DNA from: Trissonchulus latispiculum
Taxonomy: Eukaryota > Nematoda > Enoplea > Enoplida > Ironidae
Length of the DNA: 64,000 bases
Direction: 5' to 3'
Assembly (NCBI GenBank): GCA_030248195.1
Contig: JASAND010020935.1
Coordinates: forward strand, 1 to 64,000
Below, one piece after another: positions 1 through 14,200 of the stretch. How positions within the stretch are numbered: position 1 is the first letter of the stretch; each line of letters begins with the position of its first letter. The translations under genes were made by a program, and so were the position numbers. The notes below the pieces were generated by a model. The model was not told where the DNA came from. It saw nothing but the letters and a program-made list of their open reading frames with translations, and did not search any database.

Positions 1-29
1 GAACTTCTAGAAATGTTTAGCTAGCTAAT

Positions 30-818
30 TTAAGGGGGGGGGTCGCGAATTTTCGACCATCTCCAATTTTTCTCATTTTCACATATTTTGTAGTCCCCAT
101 GGGTCCCCAAAACAAGACAGTTGCGTTTGTTGCAAAGCTTTCCATATCGTTCACAATAGTCCTCGAAAGGTGACCTCGACATGTGTTAAACATAGGAAAA
201 CAAAAAAGTTAGGAAAATTTCGCGGTGACCAAAAGTTTGAGCGCTGTGCAAGAGCAAATGAGCTATAGCTTGCCAAAATGTTAATCTGAACTAGATAGCG
301 TGTTAATATCTATATAAGGTGTTTTTGTGTTAGCTCTGCGATTTTCTAGAAATTTTCAAAATTTAATGAAGACGGTTTTTGCTAAATTTTGACTTACAAA
401 AATGCCACCGAAGAAATGTTTCGTCATGCCCTGAACTAACCATTCAGTGCACAAATTCCGCGTATAGATATTAACACAGTACACAAATAGAGCTTCAATT
501 TGCATACGCACAATCCCTGCCCAATAATGGTCCATAATAATCGCCCAATAATAATCCATAACAACCTGCCCAATAATCGCCCAATAATGGTCCATAAGTC
601 GGGTGAAAGCCGAGCTATTCCAACCAAATTCGGGGTGCCAATTTGCACATATGAAAGGAAGATGTGTGCGTGTGTTTCACTGCAATTCCTTCTTACCTGG
701 ATTGGCCCTGGACTCTAAAAATTTGTCTTGTTTTTTGACACATATGGGGGTATATTATAGCCAAAAATGAGCGAAATCGGTGACTATAAAATTTGGTACC
801 CGGCGACCCCCCCCTTAA
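30..818. mobile_element. TTAA-flanked non-autonomous DNA transposon, copy 1
   Basis: Both ends carry TTAA (30-33 and 815-818) followed inward by a run of G and GTCGC, so the termini are inverted repeats of the form TTAA-G(8-9)-TCGC. A second copy in opposite orientation lies at 58846-59670 and is alignable along most of its length, for example the shared stretch around 60-250. There is no transposase reading frame. TTAA target duplication is typical of the piggyBac and Kolobok superfamilies; choosing between them is inference. Confidence 0.75.
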
Positions 819-821
819 GGG

Positions 822-1011
822 GGTTTCTCCTTATCCACCAAGAATAAACTAGTTTTGGCTCAAATGCGGTAAAATTTAGCGGATATAACAAAGACTTCTC
901 CGAAGTTTCAAGGATCATGCTAAGCTTTAGCGAACTTGATGACGGCAGCAAATCTTGAGGCTAAACTAGATTTTAATTTTTTGTGAGTTTTTGGTGGATA
1001 TGGAGAAAACT
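822..1011. mobile_element. Small MITE with ~25-bp inverted ends
   Basis: The left end (822-845, TTTCTCCTTATCCACCA core) is the reverse complement of the right end (987-1011, TGGTGGATATGGAGAAAA core). The spacer of about 140 bp has no coding potential. It directly abuts the TTAA element to its left, within the ATRIP intron. Confidence 0.6.
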
Positions 1012-1220
1012 CTTCAAAATATAGCTAGCTAAAGATTTCGCGAACTTCGCAAAAAAAATAACTTTGTTTTGTGCTGTACTGTGGTGGTAGTAGCAGTAGG
1101 TAGTAGTTCTACTAGTAGTAGTGGTAGTTTTAACGCAGTTGTTGTAGTGCTCATGTTTGTATATATACCTGATGCACAGACTTAACAGGGTCTGCAATGC
1201 TGTGCCTCTTAATGTTTTAG

Positions 1221-4200
1221 AGCCGTCGATTAGAAAAGGAACTTCAGTCAAAAACTGGGGAGGTCCGGGTAGTGCGAGAAAATAAAGCCGCTCTGGTTTG
1301 TGAAAATCAGGAACTGCGCATACGATTATCAGCAGCAGAGCAGAAGTTGGTGTCTTCTGAACAGGTGTTGTCAACTGACCGTACCAAATTAGAGAGCACG
1401 TTCCGTACGGAGCTACAGTTTGTGGTAGGTACGGATCAGATATTGGCAGGGGGAAGTTGTGGGGAGACTGATTAGACCTATAAATATTGTTTATATTTAT
1501 AGTTAAGAGATGGAAACCCTCGAATTGACCTTCGGACTAACCAATTTTTATGCGTTTGGCGGACTCCTTTTTTCTGTCTAAGCAGTTAAAGGCTCCTCGA
1601 CCTTGACACGTGTTGTTGTATTTTTCCGTTTGCAGTTTGCAGTTGCAACGGGCGGTGCTAAAACACCGGAATAACGTTGGCATAATTTATATTGCTTGTC
1701 ATAATGCCGATGGAAACATTTCATTTGATTTCCTTGATAGCGTGAAAAGACTTTGTTAAACTTTTGCTGACAAAATTTTTAGAAACAAGAAAAGCAACAG
1801 TTGCACGATCGTGTTCGATTACTGGAGAAGCAGCTGCAGGATGCCCAGCGGGTCCAGCGTGACAGTCTTGGTCGATCCGGTCGGCCTAACGTGTCTGCTG
1901 GAGGGACGCATAATCGTAGTCTTGCTCAGACGGCCAGTAGTTTATGTGATACCAGTTTCCCTGGTGTTCAAGACTTTTACAATGGTGAAAATCATCGTGA
2001 GCTAATTTCTGACTCAAAGCAGACGCATAATAGTTCTTTGATAGACAATCAACAGTCAAGAAATCATGCTTCTAAACATGCTCGAATGGTAAGTATATTT
2101 TAATTAAATAAAATAAGTAAGTTTTTGTTGACTATGGATTTTACTGGCGAATTTATGATTACGGGCTGTGTTTTCCTTGTACGATTTGCAGTGGACCTAG
2201 TGGGGGTTTACCCGAGAAGTTGACTAATTTTATAGTGTAAGATTGCTCTTCAAACTTATTTTAATTAAAGAGCTTTAGTTTATAGTTATGAAATTAGATA
2301 TTTACAGCTAAAATTTGAGCATGAAATTACAGCTGGTGGGGAGAGACAATGGTTAGCGCCCTCATATAGCCTCTTGGCTGAGTAGCCCGGCAATAATAAA
2401 ACAAATGTGGACATGTTTTAAAACGATGTTATGAATTACTGCAAAGACATCGGTACTGTCGATTGCGCACGCCGCCGTCGAGCACAAAACTACCTGAGCC
2501 ACTGGCTTATGTCTGGGCCAAAGTTTATTGGAGGGCTCGCAGTTGACCTCCCCACCCTATGGCTCACCAAAAATGGAAGGAGGGCATATTTTTGAAAAAA
2601 TTACTAGTTTGTACGTTTTTGTGCAAAAATTGCGAAAAATTGCTAAAAATGACTTATTTTAGGTATTTTTAATCTAAAATAGCGAAACTTTCGTCAAAAA
2701 TTCGGCGAAACCGGAAAATATTTGGAAATTTAGGGTAAAAACCGGGAAAACTTGGCACTTTTTCGGGTTATGGGGGGTTGCTGAATGGGGACGACCGCCC
2801 ACCTCGTCCTCACCCCCCAGTAAAAATAAGCCTGGAGCCATCTTATAGTTGTAACTTGTGCTTAGATTTCTTGGCATTACAAAAAGACAATTTGAGGTCT
2901 TAAAAAGACATGACTATTGTGGGTGATTTGTAGTAATACGTGTAATGTCATTCACAGTCGCTGACAAAGAGGAACATATTTTGGCAGTGACGGGGCCCAT
3001 TTCTTTGGCATGTACTGTATTTACTGGTGACGTGTAGTGTAACAGAATGTTTCGGTTTTAATTTCTTTTTTTAGAAACATCCTGTCTTTTCAAAATATTA
3101 ATACTATTAATCATGTATTAACTTTGAGTTGAAGTTACGCATTTGTGCCATCTTCTTACTTTTCTAGTCGCTTCCCACGGACAGTTCGTCACAACCCTCT
3201 GTGATTCCCAGAAAACAGATGACGGTACCTGTACCCTCCACCAAAACTGCTGAAGTTCAAACTGCTACTGACGCTACCTCAAATTCAAGATCGTATGATC
3301 TTTCAAGTCGACTGAACTTATGTGGTATGTGCTTCCACGTGTTCGCCACTGCTTCATTTTTAATATTTGATTGTATTTGTGTTATTATATTTATTGTTCT
3401 TTCTGTGCACATTACTGCCTGCATGTTAGTAATTGTTTGCGTTTGTTCGTAGAATCTGGTTCCATTGAAGATCTCATGTGCGATCATCTAAACGGTTCAT
3501 TAGCTGCTGAAGCTACTGACAATCATAGAGCTGTCGCTGAAGTAGTAAACGAATTCTCTGGCAGCTATAACAACCATTTACCTCAGTCTTCAACCCTGAA
3601 TAAAGGATCTTTGTCCTTACATACTTCAGGCATTGGACAAAGTTTGCATGCCCTAAATTTGTCCAACAGTCAGTCAGTGTACGTACATTTTACTTTACTT
3701 GATCATGTTCATATTCTCATGGTGTCGGCCTTAAAGCTGCTCTTATTATTTGTACGGTGAACGCCACGGTGTTCCCACGAGAATAATGAATGTTCTCCCG
3801 TTTGGAAAGGGGGAGGGTAGCTAGCAACCAGTCTGATTGCGGACTTGTTCTCCTAACAACTAACAAAAAGGTTTGCTAAGTTGTGTTACCTTTTTAAAAT
3901 AAGCTATGTTTAGTCCTCTGCTATCATGCATACATTCGTTATTAATCAACTCGTGGTCAGTCAGTGCATGCTCACATGTATTGTCCCATTGTCCCCTACA
4001 ATAAGAATCTTCTTATAAGTCTTAGTATAAGGCACATCTTAGAGATGCTTTACTAGTCGTAGTCAATTTCATAATAATTTCTGCTACCAAGAGTATATAC
4101 ATAGTATAAGGGTGTGCCTATGCTCTGCTCGCTAACGGTCCACCCCCCCCCCCCGCAAATGAGGCCCCTTCACTTCAAAGAATTTTGTGCGCTATGTTTG

Positions 4201-5289
4201 TGTTCTAAAGCTCGAAGCAGGCACAAAATTCGCGCATGCACTGCTTGTGTTTTCGAGCTTAAGCACATAAACATAGAGCGAGTCAGCGCCCCCGTTTCGA
4301 CTAGGTACTGATTTGCGGGGGGTCACTAGGGTCTGATTTGCGGGGGGGGGTGGCCTTTAGCAGAGCATAGTTTTTGCTCTGATAACATAGAGTGTGCCTA
4401 GTGGTACACTCTTATATTATGCACTCTTGCTGCTACGTGTTGTATGTTCTGTTAGCTAAATTCATATGTTTTAGCCATAGCCCTGGTGCTGCCAGCATTG
4501 CTTCAAGACCGGGTCATTTGTCGCTATCCGGTCCTGACGGTGTTCGAGTCCACACGCCGTCTTCCCTGTCTCCATTCTCTCCCCAACATTTCAGCACAGT
4601 TCATGGACCGAAGCGTACTCTGGGCCGACGTAGGGGTCAGTTCTTGGGCACCCCTATCACGACGGCAGTGTCTGATTTTCGCCTTAATCTCAGAGATGGT
4701 GCTCAGAGTCAGCTTTCCATCCCCTATGGTGGACTGCTCTGTTTGTTGAAACAGTTGCCTGTCATTCGTGAACACTTGCTCTCTTACACTACGCTACTAC
4801 GACAGATTAATAATTTGGATAGTAAGAGACTTTTTCGGAAGATTTCCAAGCAGTCTTAAAAACCTGACAGTATTAATAGTTTTAATTTCATGTCAACTGT
4901 TTATTGCTTCGGGGACGCTAGTGTTTTGTGATGTGTTCTCTTTTAAGTAAAAATTGATTGGTTTTGATTGGCCTGGGTTCCTTTCATAAACGGCTTTTGC
5001 TTCTGTGCTTATGATTTTGAAAAGTTTTCAAGCTTCTTCGAATTATATAGTACTGTAAATCCCAATGTTGTTTTCGTTTGCAGCTCACACTACTACTAAC
5101 TCTGCTTCTATTAGTAGCCAGTCAAATCCTTTGGGAGACGTTCGAGCTGCCCACGGTGATCTGAAGTTAGACTTTTCTTCTTCGGTTGCTGTCTCCAAAT
5201 CCTTACTGTGGGCTGAGCTGGAACTGCCGGCAGATGAACTGGTCCAGCAACTGCAGCTGCTCAACTCCCTTTGTCAGAGCTCTCCGGAG
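1221..5289 (+). CDS. ATRIP: ATRIP exon block 1: coiled coil and linker
   Basis: Six exons. The first two (1221-1424, 1783-2088) encode a heptad-rich coiled coil of about 95 residues (LEKELQ, ENQELRIRLSAAEQKL, LLEKQLQDAQR); in ATRIP this region drives dimerisation and ATR activation. Exons 3 and 4 encode a polar Ser/Thr/Asn/Gln-rich linker. Exon 5 (4475-4821) ends in a Leu-rich segment (GGLLCLLKQLPVIREHL), which looks like the start of the helical-repeat region. Exon 6 ends with a second helical piece (ADELVQQLQLLNSLCQ). Phase order across the junctions is 0, 0, 1, 2, 1, 0. Confidence 0.65.
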
Positions 5290-8200
5290 GTATGGTGATT
5301 GTAGTTGACTGCATATAGTTTGCTGCTAGTTTGCAACTAGTCATCACTTAAACAGGTGCAAAGTCTAGTCAAAGAAACAGTGGTCATGTATGTATGTATG
5401 GTTTTCTCAAAGTAGTTTGACGGGGTGGAGAGAAATCGGTTTTCTCAAAGTGGGTTATCGGATGGGCAGACGCGGAGAAAACCCCAAAATAGTAATTAAC
5501 CTGGTCCATATTATTTGGCAGAGAGATGTACACACTAGAACTAGACTAAACTTAAGCACCTAAGAATTCAGTTTGAGTATGAAAATTAACTATTTTTGCG
5601 ATGTTTTTCTTTTTTGACCAAAAATCCTTCCAACAGGATAATTATTATTTTTGCTCGCATTTGAGTGAGTTTTATGAGAGCCGGAAAAGGTGGGCGAGTT
5701 TAGGAAAGTGATTGGGTCGCCTATCCTGTCAAGGAAAAATGAACAATTTTAACTTTTTAAAAAAACCATGGTGCTCGAAAAGGATTTAAATTATTGTTCT
5801 TAAACCTTTAGGTTCTAAGAAAAACCCAGCAAATGTTGGGCAAGTAAAACACGACCAACTTGCCAAACTTTATTAAGGTTTCTTTTAGGGTTGTACTGTC
5901 GGGATGAACAGGGTCACGGTCGGAGAACAACTTACCTTTACTTTTTCCAGCATCGTTCCTACAGTAGTCTTTCTTTGTCCCCTCCCACCTCAAATTGTGA
6001 GGGCAAAGTTTCAAACCCTGTTCTGGACCAAACATTCCACATTGTAGTATTTTCGTAAAACACTGCGTTTATATTCTCCATTGTTGCAAGCAAAATATGC
6101 ACACAGAAATTTAAATTATGTAGGGGCGCGATAGCGCCCCTACATAATATGGGTGTAAAGGCGTCTGCGCGGCCCTCTGGAGACCGTGTTGGCCTGGTGC
6201 CAGCTAATTAGAGGTCCGGGAGGGGTAAAAATGTTACCATCGTAAAGTACTCGAGTAGGACTACAAGTATCACCATACTTTTGGTTCGAATTCGAAACTT
6301 CAAATTTTTGCACTTGGCAACAGTTAGTTTGCGTTTGGTTTTTTTCCTAGGTGAATAACGCTTTTCGGAAGTGCATTTTCTAGCGAAGTGTTGGAACGTT
6401 GTGGGCATTTTGGTCCAATATACTGTTATATGTTAGTAGACAGTAATCTTTCGGGCTTGTTGCAGTTCGTCTGTCGTAATTATTGTAGTGGTAGGTACAG
6501 TTTTTGCTCTGCACCTGGCGATGAATCGTAGACAGTAGGATGTAACTCGGAGGAGTTTATGAATAGACGAATTTGCGGACGCGTCAATGTCGAAGGGAGA
6601 ATGGGTAGCGCCCCTACAACTAGTGGCGAAACACTCCATCTGCTGGCTAGGAATACGCTGATTCGGCTCTTCAATCGTAGGTCTGCAGTGATCAGCATAC
6701 GCTAGGTTTTGAGGCCAGGACACATCTTGAGTGAATAACCACGGCGGTCCTTTGAACCAAAGACTCTTTGGGTGTAGAATAGCAGGTACGTCCTTGTGAC
6801 GTATCCCTCTTGTGGCTAAATCTGCAGGATTTTGCTTTGAGGATACATGCCCGAACTTGATTCCAGGCGTTGCCCTAATTTCCTCAACTCTTCTGGCAAT
6901 GTAGGGATCCGATGATTTACCGTTGCATATCCATTGCAGGGATATCTGTGAATCGGTGAATAGAAACATCGATTCCACCTTCATCATTAAGTGCTTGCTC
7001 ACGTAGTTCAGAAGTCGTACACCTACGACTGTCGCGAGCAATTCCAGTCTTGGCACTGTGATCGTTGGCTTGAGAGGCGCCACCCTTGCTTTGGCAAAAA
7101 GGAGGTGGCTTGTCTTGGGCGGCTCTTGTTGATACAGGTACACAGTGCCTGCGTAGGCGACCTGACTAGCATCCGCGAAACAGACCAAGGACAGTGGAGC
7201 AGATTCGGAAAGAGAAAACCGTCGTGGAAGCTGAAGCTGTGATGCAGTGCTTATTCCCATTCCTTGGCAAGTTGAGATGGCAGCGGGGCATCCCATCCTA
7301 ATCTCATCTTCCATAATGTTTGCAGTAGGATCTTTCCTCCAATAGTTGCAGGACAAAGCATGCCCAAGGGGTCAAATAGCCGTGCTAGATGCTTTAGTAT
7401 CTCCCTTTTTGTAGACTGTGCAGAGAATAGACCAACTTCTTTTGTTGATATGGTATCGCTGACAGTATTCCATGTGATCCCAAGGACTTTGACCTTTGTA
7501 TCAGTCACTTTATCCGCATCTGGAAGCTTGGATGTGAAGCTGGCATCATTTGAAGAAAATTCACGTAGATTCATGCCAGCTTTTGAAAACAATCGCTTTG
7601 CTTCTTGGTATTGCTCATATGCATGATTCGAGTCGCATGCAGTCAGGAATATGTTGTCCATATAGGTGTTCATCCGGATTTGATCAGATAATGGACTGGG
7701 ATTCATATCCAAGTGATGGTTTATAGTCGCCCCAAGGAGGTAGGGCGAGGCAACGACTCCAAAGGGTATCCGGGTAAATCTGTATTCAGCAATTTTAGGT
7801 GGATGGATTACGTCGGAAATGTCGTGGATCCACAGAAATCTTACGCTGTCTCTGTCTATGGTTTGGAGTCCAACCTGTAGGAAGGCTTTCTCGATGTCGG
7901 ATGTAATGGCAATCTTTGGCAGCCGAAATCTCAGGAGTAAGCCAACCAAATCACGGAGGCAGTTAGTGCCAGTATGGATCACATCGTTTAGAGATGGTCC
8001 GTTGTTTGGAGTTCTAGCACTTGCGTCGTAGACGATCCTTACTTTGGTAGTGCGCCGATCTTCTTTAATTACAGGGAAGTGCGCGATGTAGTGGACAAGT
8101 CCGTCTGGAATCTGCGGAACCTTCTCTATTATCCCTTTTGATAACTGGTCCTTTATGATGTCGTTATAGGCTTCGAGATGCTTGACATCATTAGCGTTGG

Positions 8201-11200
8201 GTGCCAGCGTATGCAATGTTTTCATTAATCTGTTTCTAGCTTTCTTGTAGTTGCTTTCAATTTCTGGATCAGGAATTTTCCATGGCCATCTCACGTAGTA
8301 GCGGCCGTTTTCGTAGATCACGGAAGCCTTGAAATCAGCCCGATGGCGCAGCTCATCAGAATTTTCCTGACCAACCGACTGAAAGCCCATACTTTCGAGG
8401 TCCCAAAATCTTTGAATATCAAATTGCTGGTGTCCTTGTACCAGCAAAATATGGTTAGAGCCTTTACCCTTGGCATCGCCGTACTTCAGATCTTTGGTTT
8501 TATAGTTACCAGAGAGTATGACCCCCAACGGGGTGTAGTAGACTGCCATTGATGGACCTACAGGCAATGCTTTGGTTATTGCCTGGGGACCCATAATCTG
8601 ATGCCAGTAGTCCATGCCAAGAAGGATATCAATGTTGACTTCAAGCTTTGTTCGTGGAGGTAGATTTATCGGCTTCAATTTTCTCAGGTAAGCTTCAGTT
8701 GAAGAGTTGAAGTCCACCGGATATAAAGGTAATCGTGGGGCCATATCTTTGATGGAATAGGCGTAGATTTGAAGCTGAAATCCTTTGGTGCCCAAAAGTG
8801 TGAGACTGACCACTTCTGCAGAAACCTTCTCCGTAACCTTAGAATTGAATCGTGCAGTCTCGAGTTGAACCTTTCTGAGCGGTTTGAGCTTCATTCTAGT
8901 TGCAACCTTTCTGTCGATGCAGGTAAATCTTGCCCCAGCATCTAGATATACCTGCACAGTGTGGGTGTCCTGGGAGTTAGGATTCCTGGCAAAGCAAGGG
9001 AAGGCTGACATCACAATTCCGTCTTTTTCTCCAGCACTGGCCAAGTGAACCTGGAGAACCTCACTGGACTCGGCAGAAGTCACTAGCTCATGTACTGGCT
9101 GCTCTTCTGGAGATGAGAGGTGCTGATGGGTTTGGGTTGTAGCAGGCGTTTGGCGTTGGCGGCAAAACGCTGAGTTGTGGGCATTGGTTTTGCAGTAGAA
9201 ACAAGGCTTCGTTCTTCTGCATGCTTTAGCCATATGACCAGATTGCAGGCACTTAAAGCATACCCTTTTCGATCTTGCGATTGCAACTCTGCGATTCACT
9301 TCCGACACAGTAGGGCAAGAATCGCTGTAGTGTTGTGTTTCTTCACAAAAGATACAATGACGAGTGCTTTTCAGTGGTGGTCGTTCCTTTTGAGACGTCG
9401 TTTGAAGAAATGCAGCCGTTGCTGGCATTTCTGATGGCATCACGTCCAATTCGGTGTTGTTTTTCTTTACTTTCTTCGGTTCTTTTGAATGCCATTTCCA
9501 TATCTTAGATAGCACTTCCAAAAACTCTGTCATCGACCAGTCCGTGATTTCTTGGTCTTTCAGTAGTAGGGCTAGTTGTGATACATTCTTATATAGGTCG
9601 GTGGGTAGCTTCTTTAGCAATAGCGGGACGTAAGCTTTAAGGGCCGTTGGATCTGCCCCCATCCGATCCAGAGATACAGCGATTGCCCTTGTGTCGTCTA
9701 TAAATTTCTCCAAATTTGTAAGGTTCTCTTTAACCAGCGGCATGTTGCCAAGGGCTTCCCAACTTGCCATAATTATCTCATTAGGGCCGCCATAAGCTTT
9801 CTTCAAAATGTCGAATGCTTCGGCATACCTATCGCCTTGAAGACCAAGACTCTTGACTTTGTCATATGCGGTTCCTTTCAGGCATTGCATCAAGTAATCC
9901 ATCTTCTGCTTGTTGTGTAGGTTAGTTCTGGTATGAATGTTGACTTCAAACGAGTCCCAAAAATTGGGCCACGTTAACTTATCACCGGAAAAGCTAGGCA
10001 ATTGTAGTTTCGGCAGCTTACTTGTTGCAACTTGGCCTGACGGGTTGTGGTGGTCGCTACCTCCAATAGGGCGAGCCGTAGTTACTTGGGCTGGAGCCAG
10101 TTGCTGTAGCATCAGGTGCATGGTCTCCATCTCAGCTCTATGGGAAGATTGGATACGGTCAAGATCAGCCTGTCTTTGCTGTTCAAATAGGCGCATTTCT
10201 GCTTCTCTTCGTCTTTCCTGTTGCTCGAAGAAGGAAAGTAGAGCTGTAACCGTGTCAGTGGGAGCAGGAGCAGGTGTTGTGGTAGACGGCACGTTACGCA
10301 GATCTGCAAGACGGTGTAGCAGATCGGCATCTGTGGGGTTAGGAGGAGGTGAATTGGGGTTGGAGACTAGTGGGGAAGCAGAGTCTGCTGGAACGGGATT
10401 CGGTGGTGTAGAAGGGGTTGACGTAGGATTCGGAGCTCTTTGAATCCGGAGAGTTCCGGGAGCGCAGTGGTAGATGTGTAGGAGGTCAGAATGGGTGAAA
10501 GTGCCGTTCATAAGGAGGCACTGTGGCAGAGAAAAAACAGTACAGTCTGAACAGCTCCATGGGAAGTCGCTGTTTAGTGTTCTCAAAGCTTCGTAGAGTT
10601 CATCGCTGAGAGAACCTGGCACTCGGTGGTTAATGCAGTGGATGCACCACCACTTAGTGCACTCATCGCACTGGATAGACTCGGGTACATTGTTCAGGCA
10701 AATAGCACAGACGGACTCATCTGAGGTAGAACCAGAAGTGTCCGTGATCTGAGGCATTGAAACGGTCTGCTACCAAAAGATATAGAGAAATATAAGAATA
10801 TAGGCTTTATAGATCAGATGTCACAGAAATAGGAATCTTTATATATGATCAATAGGCATACATAAACGTAGACTCTTGAAAGTATAACTAACATGAGTCG
10901 CTTGATGCGATCTCTTATATTTTGTGTATTTTAAGCTTTCTTAACACTATTGACCACTGGTCAAATGGCCTAAAACAGCGTTTTTCGGCGTTTTGGTTGG
11001 GGGCATATGTAGTAAATCGACTACGCTCGTTTCAATGAGTATATTGCCGAAACCGATGGAAGGGACCATTGGTCACTATGGCCTCGGGCTAGTCCTCTCT
11101 TGATTTCGCAACCTCACCACATTCACCCATATTACTTTTCCATGCTCCGGAGGAGCATTTTACTTTCTTGTTTACATGGTTGTCGGATCTAAAAACCTCG

Positions 11201-14200
11201 CGCGTCGTGCTGATAAAACTCACTTACTTTTTTTCAGTGGCTTATCTTATTTCTTTGTATTCCTTTTTATCCGGATAGTTTTAGCTGTATTTTTAAAAGC
11301 ACAATATACTAAGTACATAATACATAAACAAGAGTTCATAAATTCTCTTATATATAAGAAGAAGAGTAAGTCACTAGAGGGCTTCTCTTGGCATTGCGTA
11401 ACGGTGCTCCGACCACAATACGCGAATGTTCCCCCGTTTGGGGGGGGGTCGACCAAATTGACAGCGCATACCTCCCCTCCGTTTGGTGGGGGGAGGGGGG
11501 GGTAAGAAACACTTATTCAGATTGCAGAGATCCCCTCCCCGTTTGGTGGGGGTATAGCAAAAGATTACGGTAGCTTCTGTTTATTTCCAAATTGGGTACC
11601 CGTTTTGCTACGAGAAGTCCCCGTTTGGTGGAGGGAGGGTAGGCAAAAGGGGACCCCGTTTGAAGGGGTGGGGGGTAAGCAAAAGGGCTCCCCGTTCGGG
11701 GGCCGTCAACAGCCAATCTTAGCATGACTTGACGACTCCACCCAAAAGGGGACCCCCTTGTGCTTGCCCTCCACCAAACGGGGACCCCTTTTGGCTATCC
11801 CCCTTCCAAACGGGACCTCTTTTTGCTAGCCCGTCCCCCCCCCACCAAACGGGGACTGCTCTTCTTCTTCTTCTAGTACATAGAAGAATTAATTATGGAC
11901 TATTGACGTAAGAGTATGACAGCTGGCTTGCTCTATGTGTTATCAACTTGACACATCCTCTGCACACACACCCTCCAAATTGGACCCCAGTGACCCCCCC
12001 GCGCTAATTGGTAGGTACCCAGTCGAAACGTTGGTACGCTCACTCGCTCTATGCTTGTGTGCTAAAGCCCGAAAGCACAAGCACTACGCTCGCAAGTTTT
12101 GTGTCTGTTTCGAGCTTTAGAATACATGCATAGCGGCCAAATTTTTTTAAGTGAAGGTGGGGTCATCCGTTAGCGTGCTGAGGATGTGCCTATGTACTCT
12201 TGAGCACACTGTCCATCCTTCATCGTTTGGTCTCATCCTCCTTATTCGTTATCCCTGTTGGTTGGTTAGAATTTTTTAGTAGTTTGGTTTGCTTAGTTGT
12301 CATCTAGATTACAGCAAAAGCGTTCATCTTTTTATAGGTTTTGACTGAGGTATTTAAGGAAGATGGGCTAATTACTTGTTCCGAGCTTAAACCAGTTGGT
12401 AGTTCTGACTCTGCTGCGGTTCAGGCGACTGATTTAGTGTCAATGTCAGCTGATCCTAATCTGATGGTAAGCAAGAATTATTATGCTGCATTCATTGTTC
12501 TGGAGTTGACTAGAAAAATGTTTTATTTTGTTTTTTCGATATTTCTCCAGAGTTTGATTTGGCCAGAAATAAATATTCATATACGTTCAGGTACCTACGT
12601 AACTGGTTATGATCCTGTATGGGGCGGGGTTTCCTCTCGATTTGATGACAGTATTTTATAAATTAAACATACAACTGATTTGACCATCATGTTAAGTTCT
12701 ATTGTATTTTTGTATTTTTTCCAGCGATCCGCTAGCGGTAGTAGTACAGAGGATGCTGAACATCTACCTTTGCCGCCGCCAGAATCTTGGCTAAGTTGTT
12801 TGGGGGCTCTCCTCAAATGCAATGTCCCTCTCATGGAATGCATGGATACGGTATGTGCCTAATATTTTTATTGTCTTGAAGCTTACCGTATGCAATTATT
12901 TGGGCACGTGCTGTATCAATTGATGACAGTTTGTTCAGTTTTATTGCAGTGAGCTGGGTATTTAGGCCAGCCAGACTAGGGGGAGGGGACCAAAATGGCC
13001 TAAAATGCGAAAAATACAATAAAAGTTGCCTGTTTTATATGTTACTGCCGTAACTAAGCTAATCAGTGCTCAGAAATTTAAATAATGCCGGTTAAAGCAA
13101 CAATACACATTACTTTTAGCCGGTTTAAGCAGGTGCACAAATATTTGGTCACTTTCTATTTCAATAAAAGCGCCTCTGGACATAATCTATCTGTACTTTA
13201 CTGTTTATGCCGTGTAGATTGCTATAAATACTAGGTCTCTTTTACCTGCGGGGGTGCACCTCCCTCTCCCCTCCCTTCCAGTATAAAAGCCAACGACTGA
13301 GTGTTTAGAATATTTTGTGCACAGCTTTGTGTCGGTTCGATTACTCACTTCAAGTAGGATTATACGTTTTCTTTATTTTGGCGTTAATGTGCTCTTGATA
13401 TTATGTATATACTTTTGATACTAAAAGTTATGAATGAAATGGTTAATTTTTCGAAAGTGTTATATAATTTATATTTCATCGGTTTACTGTATTATCTTGT
13501 TTGCTATTTTATAGTAAAATAATGAAAATAGCTTGCCCTGGAATCACTAAGTCAAAGCTCCACTCCAAAGTCTCCGAAATGGGCTCGTTGAACGCTCTTT
13601 CTAGAGAGAGCTAGTCTTTGGATTAGAGCGCTCACTTCGCACATTGGCACTCTCCTGCTTCGCACCATCTAAAGTGACAGCATTGCAGGACAGGCGCTTT
13701 TTATTATTTCACTAAGATGATATTTTTAACGAGCCTTGCTTCCTTCACGGATCACGGTCTGCACCTTGCTTATTTCCTTGATCTTTACTATTTTAGATTT
13801 CTGCAGTTTGTGGACATCATGAAGTAATTAGATGGTCCTTACTAGTCCTAACCACCTTTTCTGCCAATGCCGCTTCCCTTACATTAGAAAAGTATGCATC
13901 ACTGATCCCTAGTATGCAGTCTAACTCGAGCAATTAATGCTCTGAAAGCTGTTAATTTGAGCAATAGAATGACATGAGTTAACGTCCTCAGCGTCTAAAA
14001 ATCACTACTTTCTTTAATAGAATATTTGATCTGCCATATCTTGATTTAATTGCATATACTATTTTGGTTCTGATGTTGTTGTAATTTTAAAAGTTGAATT
14101 GCTCTACAAACTCTGACTTGTCATTTTTATTAATTTTAGGCTTGCTAAGAGATTGCTGCCTTATCTGAAAGAATTTTTGCTCAATACCCTGCCAAAGCAT

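Larger units (their letters stand above)
6433..10950 (-). mobile_element. BEL/Pao LTR retrotransposon, truncated, in an ATRIP intron
   Basis: Reading on the minus strand: a possible 5' LTR (10776-10946), primer binding site (10764-10775), a long gag-protease-RT frame (10757-7251) and a frame-shifted RNase H region (7250-6433). No integrase core or 3' LTR follows, so the copy is truncated at its 3' end, just past the stretch that normally precedes the integrase zinc-binding domain. It lies antisense to ATRIP inside the intron between exons 6 and 7. Confidence 0.85.

Noticed and set aside
9937..10443. 168-codon plus-strand open frame
   Set aside because: Antisense shadow of the BEL/Pao gag region; the minus frame has all recognisable domains.
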